NCBI GenBank assembly: GCA_040754425.1
Contig: JBFMCR010000007.1
Span: 91,604 to 155,603, forward strand
Direction: 5' to 3'
DNA: 64,000 nucleotides
From: UBA6918 sp040754425
GTDB lineage: Bacteria; Pseudomonadota; Gammaproteobacteria; Burkholderiales; Thiobacillaceae
Made by a program: the position numbers and the translations under genes. Below the pieces are notes generated by a model. That model was not told where the DNA came from. It was given only the letters and a program-made list of their open reading frames with translations, and ran no database searches. Below, one piece after another: positions 35,514-43,763 of this stretch; within the stretch, counting starts at the first letter, position 1, and every line of letters starts with the position of its first letter.

Positions 35514-35915
35514 TCAGGGCGTGTCGGGTTCGGTATCGCCCTCCACGTAGAACCAGCGCCCGTCTTCCTTCACGAAGCGGCTGGCCTCCTGCATCTTGTA
35601 CGCGCGTCCATTGACCTTGTAGCGCGCAACAAATTCCACGACGGCATGGGTTTCGTCCTGCTGTTCATGGCGCAGTACCCTGAGTCCGATCCATTTCGGC
35701 GCCGGCTGTGCGGCGAGATCGAGCGTGGCGGGACGGGTCGATGCATGCCAGGTGGACAGCAGGTAAGCCTCCTTGCCCAGCACGTAGGCGCTGTAGCGCG
35801 AGCGCATCAGCGCCTCGGCCGTTTCCGCCCATGCCTCGCCTTCATGCCGGCGGCCGCAGCACTCGGCGTAGCGGCGCCCGCTGCCGCAGGGGCATTCAGG
35901 AGCCGGTTGTGCCAT
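35514..35915 (-). CDS. YchJ-like SEC-C motif protein (UPF0225)
   Basis: 133 residues from the ATG giving MAQPAPECPCGSGRRYAECCG, a zinc-binding SEC-C motif. The rest is the NTF2-like YchJ domain (MRSRYSAYVLGKEAYLLSTWH, WIGLRVL, VEFVARYKVNGRA, VKEDGRWFYVEG). Shorter than E. coli YchJ because the second SEC-C motif is missing. It overlaps the outer-membrane factor gene by 20 bp, perhaps co-transcribed with the metal efflux genes. Confidence 0.88.
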   Translation of the reverse strand: MAQPAPECPCGSGRRYAECCGRRHEGEAWAETAEALMRSRYSAYVLGKEAYLLSTWHASTRPATLDLAAQPAPKWIGLRVLRHEQQDETHAVVEFVARYKVNGRAYKMQEASRFVKEDGRWFYVEGDTEPDTP

Positions 35916-37164
35916 GCGGGGCCTCGTGTTCGTCGGCGTCGATCGGCCAGAGCCGGTGCGCGTCCAGCAGCAGGCGATAACGGGCTTCATTGGCATCCAG
36001 TTGCGCCAGTGCCGCGTCAAGCCTTGCCTCCAGCGCCTGGCGCCTTGCCAGCAGCACTTGGACGAGGCCGTGTTCGCCCAGGGCATAGGCGCGTGCGGCC
36101 AGCTCGCTGCTGGCAGTTACGCGTTGCATTGCGGCGTGCATGCGCTGCGCGCTGATATAGGCCGATTGCGCGGCATTATACTGATTGGCGGCTTCGGCCT
36201 TGAGCCTGGCCAGCACCGCAGCCTCGCGTTGGCCGGCCATTTCGGCCTGCGCGCGCGCGGCTTCGGCGGCCGCGGCGCGTGCCTTGCCGCCCAGCTGGAG
36301 GGAGACGCTCAGGCCGACGATGCGCTCGTCGCCGCCGCGTTCGCTGCCGTAATGCAGGCCGAGGGCGGGGTCCGGCATCTGTTCGGCCTCGCTGCGCGAT
36401 ACGGCAAGCTGCCAGCGCCGGCTGTCGGCGCGGGCGAGCGCAAGCTCGTGATTGTGCTCGACGATCTGCTGCTGCCACCAGGCGGCATCCTCTTCGATGG
36501 GCAGGGGTTCGGAAAGAGACACGGTTTCGGGCAACTGCAGGCCGGGGAAGCGGCGCAGCAATTCGCTGGCGGCGTTTTGCTCGCGGAATTTCGCCTGCGC
36601 CAGGTCGGATTCGGCCTGTGCCAGCGCCGCCTCGGCCGACATTTGCTCCAGCTGCGGGGCGTCGCCGGCGCGGACCCGCTTGGCGACGACGCCCAGCAAC
36701 TGGCGGAGGGTTTCGGCCTGCTGCTGCCACTGTTGCGCGCGCTGCCGCTCGCGCAGCCAGGCGAACCAGCCTTTCAGCAGTTCGCGCCCGGCCTCGTGCA
36801 GGGCATCGCCATAGGCCAGGCGGGCACGGACGATGTCCTGCTCGCCGATCTGGCTGTCGAGCGCGGATTTTCCGGGCAGGCGGAAGGCGCGCTCGACGCC
36901 GACCCCCCATTCGTTGAACTGCTGCGACGGCGCGGTGCGCACATCGCGCTGCTGGCCGGACAGGCGCAGTGCGGTTTCGTGGGGGCCGGCCTGCAGGCGC
37001 CGGCTGTTGGCCTGTTCGAGGCGAATGCCCGATCTGGCCGTAAGCACGGGCAGGTACTGGCCAAGCGCCTTGTCGACCGCGTCGCCTGCGGGCAGGTCGG
37101 GATAATCGGCGGCATGTGCGGCCGTTGCGGCAGCGAGCAGGCAGCAAATCAGCAATGGCTTCAT
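35896..37164 (-). CDS. TolC/CzcC-type outer membrane efflux protein
   Basis: 422 residues with a signal peptide (MKPLLICCLLAAATAAHA). Paired helical OEP domains rich in Ala/Glu/Gln. Last core gene of the heavy-metal RND operon, overlapping the DUF3240 gene by 4 bp. It forms the outer-membrane duct for the adaptor and pump encoded upstream. Confidence 0.9.
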   Translation of the reverse strand: MKPLLICCLLAAATAAHAADYPDLPAGDAVDKALGQYLPVLTARSGIRLEQANSRRLQAGPHETALRLSGQQRDVRTAPSQQFNEWGVGVERAFRLPGKSALDSQIGEQDIVRARLAYGDALHEAGRELLKGWFAWLRERQRAQQWQQQAETLRQLLGVVAKRVRAGDAPQLEQMSAEAALAQAESDLAQAKFREQNAASELLRRFPGLQLPETVSLSEPLPIEEDAAWWQQQIVEHNHELALARADSRRWQLAVSRSEAEQMPDPALGLHYGSERGGDERIVGLSVSLQLGGKARAAAAEAARAQAEMAGQREAAVLARLKAEAANQYNAAQSAYISAQRMHAAMQRVTASSELAARAYALGEHGLVQVLLARRQALEARLDAALAQLDANEARYRLLLDAHRLWPIDADEHEAPHGTTGS

Positions 37165-37463
37165 GCAAACCTCCCGAACTCGGTTACCGGCACGATCCAG
37201 TAGGCGATCTCGCTGCTGCGAAAACCTTGTCTGAGATGCGCTAGCAGCGCCTGCGCCTTGACGTCATCGAGCACGATCTGCACCTGTACGCGGGTGGTGC
37301 GCCCGCGGACTTCCTCGGCCGCGGCGTGATACGACACCGCGCGGCCGTGGCCGCTGACATCGGTGGTGGTGAAGCCGGACACCCATTCCGGGTGCTCCAG
37401 CAATTGGTCCACCATGTCCTCTTCGAGGAATTTCGGCAGCACGATGGTCAGGCAGTTGTTCAT
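37161..37463 (-). CDS. DUF3240 protein of the metal efflux operon
   Basis: 100 residues with a ferredoxin-like, P-II/CutA-like look: MNNCLTIVLPKFLEEDMVDQL, GFTTTDVSGHG, VQVQIVLDDVKAQALLAHL. Such proteins often accompany CzcA-type pumps; metal sensing or pump regulation is plausible but not established. Overlaps czcA and the outer-membrane gene by 4 bp on either side. Confidence 0.8.
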   Translation of the reverse strand: MNNCLTIVLPKFLEEDMVDQLLEHPEWVSGFTTTDVSGHGRAVSYHAAAEEVRGRTTRVQVQIVLDDVKAQALLAHLRQGFRSSEIAYWIVPVTEFGRFA

Positions 37464-40400
37464 TTCAGCACCTCTTGGGCGGGACTCACGCCATAACGGC
37501 GGAACAGGATGGGCAAGAGAACCAGGGTCAGCAGGGTGGAGCTGACCAGGCCGCCGATGACCACGATGGCGAGCGGGCGCTGGATCTCCGAACCCGGACC
37601 GCTGGCGAACAGCAGCGGCACCAGCCCGAAGGCGGCGATGCTCGCCGTCATCAGCACCGGACGCAGGCGGCGCCTGGCACCTTCCACCACCACGTCGGCC
37701 AGCTTCATGCCCTGCTCCAGCAACTGGTTGAAATAGGTGACCATGACCACGCCGTTGAGCACCGCGATGCCCAGCAGCGCGATGAAGCCGACCGAGGCCG
37801 GCACCGACAGGTACTCGCGCGAAAGCCACAGCGCGAACACGCCGCCGATCATGGCGAAGGGAATGTTGGTCAGCACCAGCAGGGCCTGGCGCACCGAACG
37901 GAAAGTGGCGAACAGCAGCAGAAAGATCAGCAGGAGCGCGATGGGCACGACGACGGCGAGCCGGGAAGCGGCGCGCTGCTGGTTCTCGAACTCGCCGCCC
38001 CATTCCATGCGGTAGCCTGCCGGCAGAGCCGCGTTTTGCGCCACCGCCTGCTTCGCTTCCTCGACGAAGCCGACGAGGTCGCGGCCGCGCACGTTCGACT
38101 GGATCACCGCCATGCGCGTGGCGTTTTCATGCTCGACCTTGACCGGGCCGTCGACGCGGCGAATGTGCGCCAGCGCCGACAGCGGCACCGACTCGCCCGC
38201 CGGGGTGGTGATGCGCAGACCGGCAAAGGCCGCGGCCGAATTGCGCAGGCTGTCGGCGCCGCGCAGCAGGAGCGGCGTGCGCCGCCCGGGCTCCACCACC
38301 ACGCCCAGTTGCCGGCCTTCCACCAGGGCGCGCAGGTCGTTCTGGATGTCGTCGACGTTGAGGCCGAAGCGGCCGGCGGCCAGCCGGTCGATGTCGATCT
38401 GCAGATACTGCACCCCCTCGTTCTTCACGGTGTACACGTCCTGGGCGCCCGGAATCTTCTTCAGCACGGCTTCGATCTGCAGGGCGAGGCGGTCCAGCAC
38501 CTCGCTGTCGGCGCCGAACACTTTCACCGCCACGTCGCCGCGCACGCCGGTGAGCATTTCCGAGACGCGCATTTCGATGGGCTGGGTGAAGTTGATCTCG
38601 ATGCCGGGAAACTGCGCCATCACCTGGCGGATCTGGTCGGTGAGCCATTCCTTGTCCGGCCTGCGCCACTCGTCCTGCGGCTTGAGCACGAGGAAGGTGT
38701 CGGTGTCGTTCAGTCCCATGGGGTCAAGGCCCAGCTCGTCGGCGCCGGCGCGGCCGACCGTGCTTTTCACCTCGGGCACCTGCGCGAGGATGGCGCGCTG
38801 CACCGCGAGGTCGGTCGCGACCGTCTGATCCAGGCTGATCGAAGGCAGCTTGACCAGTTGCAGCAGGATGTCGCCCTCGTCCATGGTGGGCATGAAGGTC
38901 TTGCCGATCAGGGTGTAGACGCCGGCAGTCGCGGCAAGCAGGGCCAGCGCTGCGATCACGACCTTGCGCGAATTCGCCAGCGCCCATTGCAGCAGGGGGG
39001 CATAGAGCGCCTGTGCCTTGCGCACAAGCCAAGGGTCTTCGTGCGCGCCGCGCCTGACGAGGAAGGAAGCGGCGACCGGGATCACGGTGAGCGAGAGCAG
39101 CAGCGAACCGGCAAGCGCGAACACGATGGTCAGCGCCACCGGGATGAAGAGCTTGCCTTCCAGTCCCTGCAGGGTCAGAAGCGGCAGGAACACGATGATG
39201 ATGATGACGATGCCCGAGGCGACCGGCACCGCGACCTCGCGCACCGCGCGATAGACCAGGTGCAGCTGCGGCAGCCGGCTTTCCGCCTCCTTGTGCGAGA
39301 GATGGGTGACGATGTTTTCCACCACCACCACCGCGGCGTCGACCAGCATGCCGATGGCGATGGCCAGGCCCCCGAGGCTCATGAGGTTGGCCGACATGCC
39401 GAACTGGCGCATGAGGATGAAAGTGATCAGTGCCGCCAGCGGCAGGGTGATCGCCACCACGACGGCCGCGCGCAGGTTGCCGAGGAACAGCATGAGCAGG
39501 ATCAGTACCAGCACGATGGCTTCGGCCAGGGCCTTCGACACCGTGCCGACGGCGCGCTCGACCAGGCTGCCGCGGTCGTAGAAGACCTGCACGCGCACGC
39601 CCGGCGGCAGGCTGGGCGCGATCTCGTCGAGCTTGGCGCGCACGCCGTCCACCACCTGGCGCGCATTGGCGCCGCGCAGCCCCAGCACCAGGCCCTGCGC
39701 GGCCTCGCCTTTGCCGTCCTTGGTCACGGCGCCGTAGCGGGTCAGGCTACCGATGGCTACCTGCGCCACGTCGCCCACGCGCACCACCTTGCCGCCGTCG
39801 GACGAGACGACGATGGCGCGCAGGTCGTCCAGGGTCCGGATCGCGCCCTCGGAACGCACCACCAGCACTTCTTCGCCGTCGGCAAGACGCCCGGCGCCGT
39901 CGTTGCGGTTGTTGGCCTCCAGAACCTGCTGCAGGCGGGCGAGGGTGATCCCGCGCGCATTCAGCGCCGCGGGATCGGGCGCCACTTCGAAGGCGCGCAC
40001 CTTGCCGCCCAGGCTGTTGACGTCGGCCACGCCGGGAAGAGTGCGAAGTTGCGGGCGTATCACCCAGTCGATCAGGCTGCGCCGCTGTTCCAGCGAAAGC
40101 CCGCCGCCTTCGACGGTGAACATGAACATCTCGCCCAGGGGGGTGGTGATGGGCGCCAGCCCGCCGCCGACTCCGGGCGGCAACTCGCCCATGATGCCGT
40201 TCAGTCGCTCGGCCACCTGCTGCCGAGCCCAGTAGATGTCGGTGCCGTCCTCGAAGTCGATGGTGATGTCGGCGAGCGCGTACTTGGTTACCGAACGCAG
40301 GATGCGCTGACGCGGAATGCCCAGCATTTCCAGTTCGATCGGCGTGGTGATGCGCGCTTCCACCTCTTCCGGCGTCATGCCGGGCGCCTTCATGATGATC

Positions 40401-40546
40401 TTGACCTGGGTGGTGGAAACGTCCGGGAAGGCGTCGATGGGCAGGCCATTGAAAGCGTAGACGCCGGCGCCGATGAGCACCACCGTCAGCACCAGAATGA
40501 GCAGGCGCTGCGTGAGCGAGAATTCGATCAGGCGCGCGAGCATCAT
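37460..40546 (-). CDS. CzcA/CusA-family heavy-metal RND efflux pump
   Basis: 1028 residues from the first of two adjacent ATGs. Twelve TM helices and two large periplasmic loops in the RND pattern: N-terminal QRLLILVLTVVLIGAGVYAF, DVSTTQVKI, and the helix-4 motif GMLVDAAVVVVEN. This motif carries D-A-A-V rather than D-G-A-V, which resembles CusA-like more than CzcA-like members, so the metal (Cu/Ag or Co/Zn/Ni) is left open. Proton-driven export across the envelope with the adaptor and duct beside it. Confidence 0.93.
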   Translation of the reverse strand: MMLARLIEFSLTQRLLILVLTVVLIGAGVYAFNGLPIDAFPDVSTTQVKIIMKAPGMTPEEVEARITTPIELEMLGIPRQRILRSVTKYALADITIDFEDGTDIYWARQQVAERLNGIMGELPPGVGGGLAPITTPLGEMFMFTVEGGGLSLEQRRSLIDWVIRPQLRTLPGVADVNSLGGKVRAFEVAPDPAALNARGITLARLQQVLEANNRNDGAGRLADGEEVLVVRSEGAIRTLDDLRAIVVSSDGGKVVRVGDVAQVAIGSLTRYGAVTKDGKGEAAQGLVLGLRGANARQVVDGVRAKLDEIAPSLPPGVRVQVFYDRGSLVERAVGTVSKALAEAIVLVLILLMLFLGNLRAAVVVAITLPLAALITFILMRQFGMSANLMSLGGLAIAIGMLVDAAVVVVENIVTHLSHKEAESRLPQLHLVYRAVREVAVPVASGIVIIIIVFLPLLTLQGLEGKLFIPVALTIVFALAGSLLLSLTVIPVAASFLVRRGAHEDPWLVRKAQALYAPLLQWALANSRKVVIAALALLAATAGVYTLIGKTFMPTMDEGDILLQLVKLPSISLDQTVATDLAVQRAILAQVPEVKSTVGRAGADELGLDPMGLNDTDTFLVLKPQDEWRRPDKEWLTDQIRQVMAQFPGIEINFTQPIEMRVSEMLTGVRGDVAVKVFGADSEVLDRLALQIEAVLKKIPGAQDVYTVKNEGVQYLQIDIDRLAAGRFGLNVDDIQNDLRALVEGRQLGVVVEPGRRTPLLLRGADSLRNSAAAFAGLRITTPAGESVPLSALAHIRRVDGPVKVEHENATRMAVIQSNVRGRDLVGFVEEAKQAVAQNAALPAGYRMEWGGEFENQQRAASRLAVVVPIALLLIFLLLFATFRSVRQALLVLTNIPFAMIGGVFALWLSREYLSVPASVGFIALLGIAVLNGVVMVTYFNQLLEQGMKLADVVVEGARRRLRPVLMTASIAAFGLVPLLFASGPGSEIQRPLAIVVIGGLVSSTLLTLVLLPILFRRYGVSPAQEVLK

Positions 40547-41640
40547 TCTCCCCCGCCGGTCCAGATCGCCTTGAGCGCGGCGATGCCCTTGACCGCGATG
40601 CGCTCGTCGCCGCGCAAGGCGCCGGTGACGGTGGCGGAAGACGCCGCCTCGCCCAGCACCCGGACTTCGCTGGCGACGAAGCCGCCCTTGCTCGCCACGA
40701 AGACGTAGGTCTTGCCCTGATGCCGCACCAGGGCCGGGGCGGGAACCTGCCATTGCCTGGCCTCGCCTGCCGCGGCCTCGACCAGCGCTTCCACGTACTG
40801 CCCGGCACGCAGCTTCTCGGCGCCCTGGCTGATTTCGGCGCGGATCATCACGGTCTGGGTGGCGGGGTCGAGATGGCGGCCGAGCGAGAGCACCTTGCCC
40901 CTCGCGCCGTCCACGCTCACGGCCGCGCCCGGGGCGATGCCGGCGGCCGCAGCCGGGGTGGCGCGCATTTCCAGCCACAGCGGCTGGACCTGCGCGATCC
41001 TGTAGAGCGGCGTTGCGGCCTCGGCGCGCTGGCCGACGGCCGCCATCTGCTCCAGCACCACGCCCGGGATGGGCGCGACGATGTCGAGCGTGCTGTTCAT
41101 GCCGCGTCCGGACTGCAGGGCGTTGATCGCCGCATCGGTCATGCCGTAGAGGCGCAGCGACTGGCGTTGCTGGGACAATGCGGCGGCGGCCTGGGCATGG
41201 CGGGCGCGGGTCGCCTGATAACGGCCCTCGGCGATGATGCCTTCCTTGAACAACTGCTCGTCGCGCTTGAGGTTGTCCTGCGCGAGTCGCGCCTCGGCCG
41301 CGGCCTGCAGAAATTCGCGCTGGGCCTCGATCAGCATGGGGCTTTGCAGGCGCGCGAGCAGCTGCCCTTGCCTGACCGTGTCGTTTGGCGCCACCGCCAT
41401 GGTTTGCACCAGGCCAGAAAGCGGGGCGGCGATCACGCGAATCTGCGCGTTGGGGATGACGACCTGGGCCGGCAGGCTGCGCCGCGAGCCCTGGCCGGCG
41501 CCGGAAAGCGGCACGGTTTCGATGCCGAGCGCCTCGATCTGCCTGGCGTCGACAGTGATGACGGCAGGCGCGGCGGCGATGGCGCCGGGCGCAATGGCCA
41601 GTATGGCCGCAATGACTGCGGCGCGCGCATAGATGTACAT
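40543..41640 (-). CDS. RND efflux periplasmic adaptor (CzcB/CusB-like)
   Basis: 365 residues, signal peptide (MYIYARAAVIAAILAIAPGAIAA). Lipoyl halves around residues 60-100 and 165-190 flank a short helical hairpin (FLQAAAEARLAQDNLKRDEQ); membrane-proximal domain at the C-terminus (GALRGDERIAVKG). First gene of the metal efflux operon. No obvious metal-binding His/Met tail. A GGAGGGAG ribosome-binding site precedes the ATG. Confidence 0.92.
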   Translation of the reverse strand: MYIYARAAVIAAILAIAPGAIAAAPAVITVDARQIEALGIETVPLSGAGQGSRRSLPAQVVIPNAQIRVIAAPLSGLVQTMAVAPNDTVRQGQLLARLQSPMLIEAQREFLQAAAEARLAQDNLKRDEQLFKEGIIAEGRYQATRARHAQAAAALSQQRQSLRLYGMTDAAINALQSGRGMNSTLDIVAPIPGVVLEQMAAVGQRAEAATPLYRIAQVQPLWLEMRATPAAAAGIAPGAAVSVDGARGKVLSLGRHLDPATQTVMIRAEISQGAEKLRAGQYVEALVEAAAGEARQWQVPAPALVRHQGKTYVFVASKGGFVASEVRVLGEAASSATVTGALRGDERIAVKGIAALKAIWTGGGE

Positions 41641-41702
41641 GGGAGACTCCCTCCAGGGCGGAAAAACTCCGCCGATATTGTTGAATCCGGATTAAGAGAC
41701 GA

Positions 41703-41853
41703 TTAAGGAACCTCTGCAAAAGCTGCTGCGCACCCCGATTGCGGCCTCAAGTGCCCGCACACTCCTCGCCTATCCAATCGATATGTCCCGTCGTTCGCTG
41801 CGCGGCTTCTTGCACTCGGGCTTGCTCGCTACGCTTTTTCAGAGATTCCTTAA
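41703..41853. mobile_element. 151-bp MITE-like element with 20-bp terminal inverted repeats
   Basis: TTAAGGAACCTCTGCAAAAG at the left end and its inverted complement at the right end agree at 18 of 20 positions. The interior has no coding potential. Small size, inverted ends and TTAA at both tips suggest a non-autonomous transposon mobilised by an unseen transposase. Confidence 0.65.
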
Positions 41854-42063
41854 ATGATCTGCACGAAAGGTGCTGTGGCGGGCGGCCTGGTGCGGCAGGG
41901 ATTGCGTGCGTGCGGGTGCTGCACGGGCGGGGAAATCGGGCGCCAGCCCTGGCGCGCGGCAGCGGGGGAAAGATCACCCCCTTGGCTGCGACGACGGGCA
42001 GAAGCGAAAGCTCGCGCCCAAAAAGGCCTCGATCCGGTTGATGATCATGCCTGCTGCCGGGCG
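41854..42063. other. Gene-free stretch between the MITE-like element and dedA
   Basis: About 210 bases of GC-rich sequence. A minus-strand frame reads through it from dedA but has no family resemblance. No terminator or promoter stands out. Confidence 0.5.
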
Positions 42064-42660
42064 CTATTTCCTCTTCTGCCAGCGCCAGTATAGCGCGACG
42101 CCGGCGCCGAGAACGAGGATCAGACCGACGGTGATCTGCTCGAGATACTGCCGGATCAGTTCCTCGTTGCCGCCGATGTACCAGCCCAGGGTGGTGAGGA
42201 TCGCCGACCAGATGCCCGCCCCCAGGCAGGTGTAGAAGGCGAACTTGCCGTAGTTCATGCGCGTGAGGCCCGCAGGCAGGGAAATCAGGTGGCGTATGCC
42301 GGGGATCAGGCGACCGGTGAAGGTGGAAATGGCGCCGTGCCTGAGGAAGAAGGCGTCGGTCTTGTGCAGCAGCTCCGGGCGCACGAAGAAATACTTCCCC
42401 CAGCGTTCGAGGAAGGGCCGCCCCACCCACAGCGCGAAGAAGTAATTGAGCGTGGCGCCCGCCAGACTGCCGAAGGTGGAGGCGAGCACGATGAGGCTGA
42501 AGCTCATCTTGCCCTGGTAGGCGAGATAACCGGCGGGAATCAGCACCGCTTCGCTCGGCACCGGCAGCACCGTGGATTCCAGGCCCATGAGGATGAAAAT
42601 GCCCAGATAGCCCCAGTCGTGGACAGTGGCGAGAATCCAGTCAATAAATTGATGCAGCAT
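42064..42660 (-). CDS. DedA-family membrane protein
   Basis: 198 residues with about five membrane segments. GLESTVLPVPSEAVLIPAGY, the FGSLAGATLNYFFALWVGR helix and FTGRLIPGIRHLISLPAG are DedA signatures, with the conserved acidic and arginine residues. Members act as undecaprenyl-phosphate or phospholipid flippases or proton-linked transporters. A heptamer array begins one base upstream of the ATG, leaving no ribosome-binding site. Confidence 0.9.
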   Translation of the reverse strand: MLHQFIDWILATVHDWGYLGIFILMGLESTVLPVPSEAVLIPAGYLAYQGKMSFSLIVLASTFGSLAGATLNYFFALWVGRPFLERWGKYFFVRPELLHKTDAFFLRHGAISTFTGRLIPGIRHLISLPAGLTRMNYGKFAFYTCLGAGIWSAILTTLGWYIGGNEELIRQYLEQITVGLILVLGAGVALYWRWQKRK

Positions 42661-42661
42661 T

Positions 42662-42801
42662 TCAGGGGCCAGGGGTCAGGGGTCAGGGGCCAGGGGTCAG
42701 GGGCCAGGGGTCAGGGGTCAGGGGTCAGGGGCCAGGGGGTTTTCAAAGAGCGCGCGTAGCGCAACCATCCCTGAATCCTGATCCCTGAATCCTGGCCCCT
42801 A
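42662..42801. repeat. Heptamer repeat element A2 (AGGGGTC/AGGGGCC array with inverted arm)
   Basis: Eleven or so direct 7-bp units at 42662-42739, a spacer with GCGCGCGTAGCGCAACCAT, then reversed units (CCCTGAATCCTGATCCCTGA) at 42767-42801. Same architecture and spacer word as the element at 1130. It fills the whole gap between secF and dedA. Confidence 0.88.
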
Positions 42802-42805
42802 GGTT

Positions 42806-43753
42806 TCAAACCTGCGCCCCGTCCGCCGTCACGCCTTCCCTGGGCTTGTCCTCGCGCAGGAAATGCTCGCGCTTGACCCCCAGCATCAAGAGCAGGGGCG
42901 AGGCCACCAGCACCGAGGAGTAGATGCCGAACATGATGCCGATGGTGAGCGCAAGCGCGAAGTTGTGCAGCGCCTCGCCGCCGAAGAACAGCATCGCCAG
43001 CACCATGATCTGGGTGGACAGGTGGGTGATAATGGTGCGGCTGAAAGTCTGGGTAATGGAGGTGTCGATGATGTCGGGGATGGGTGCCTTGCGCATCTTG
43101 CGGATGTTTTCGCGGATGCGGTCGAACACTACCACGGACTCGTTCACCGAATAGCCCAGGATCGCCAGGATGCCGGCCAGCACGGTGAGGGTGAATTCCC
43201 ACTGGAAGAAGGCGAACAGGCCGAGGATGATGACCACGTCGTGGGCGTTGGCGATAATGCCCGAGACGGCGAAACGCCACTCGAAGCGGATGGCGAGGTA
43301 GATCATGATGCCGACCGCCACCACGAATAGCGCCAGTGCCCCGCTGTCATAGAGTTCCTTGCCGACTTGCGGGCCGACGAAATCGACCTTTTTCAGCACC
43401 ACGTCCGGACTGTCGGCCTTCAGGGCGTCCATTACCCGGTTGCTGGTTTGTGCGGCGGAGGCAGACTTGCTTACCGGCAGGCGAATCAGCACATCGCGCG
43501 AGGTGCCGAAATTCTGTACCGAGACTTCGCGCAGGCCGGCGCCTTCGAGCGTGCCGCGGATCTTGTCCAGTTGCGCCGGCTGGCTGTAACTTACTTCCAT
43601 CACCGTGCCCCCGGTGAAGTCCACGCCCAGGTTGAGCCCCTGCGCCCAGAGTGACCATACGGCAAAGATGAAAGTGCCGAGCGAGATGGTCGTGGTCAGC
43701 TTCCCGTAGCGCATGAACGGGATGACGCGGTCGACATCGAAAAAGCGGATCAT
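42806..43753 (-). CDS. secF: Protein translocase subunit SecF
   Basis: 315 residues, six TM helices. FTGGTVMEVSYSQPA in the first periplasmic domain, and ILGYSVNESVVVFDRIREN in TM 4-5. With SecD it uses the proton gradient to pull preproteins into the periplasm. Ten bases after secD. Confidence 0.96.
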   Translation of the reverse strand: MIRFFDVDRVIPFMRYGKLTTTISLGTFIFAVWSLWAQGLNLGVDFTGGTVMEVSYSQPAQLDKIRGTLEGAGLREVSVQNFGTSRDVLIRLPVSKSASAAQTSNRVMDALKADSPDVVLKKVDFVGPQVGKELYDSGALALFVVAVGIMIYLAIRFEWRFAVSGIIANAHDVVIILGLFAFFQWEFTLTVLAGILAILGYSVNESVVVFDRIRENIRKMRKAPIPDIIDTSITQTFSRTIITHLSTQIMVLAMLFFGGEALHNFALALTIGIMFGIYSSVLVASPLLLMLGVKREHFLREDKPREGVTADGAQV

Positions 43754-43763
43754 CTTGCGGACC

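Noticed and set aside
37475..40708. 1077-codon open frame opposite the RND pump gene
   Set aside because: It mirrors the codon structure of a clear RND pump on the other strand, has low-complexity His/Gln/Arg composition and matches no family; a GC-rich shadow.
41747..42430. 227-codon minus-strand frame across dedA and the MITE-like element
   Set aside because: Out of frame with the conserved DedA protein and Arg/Pro-rich; not coding.
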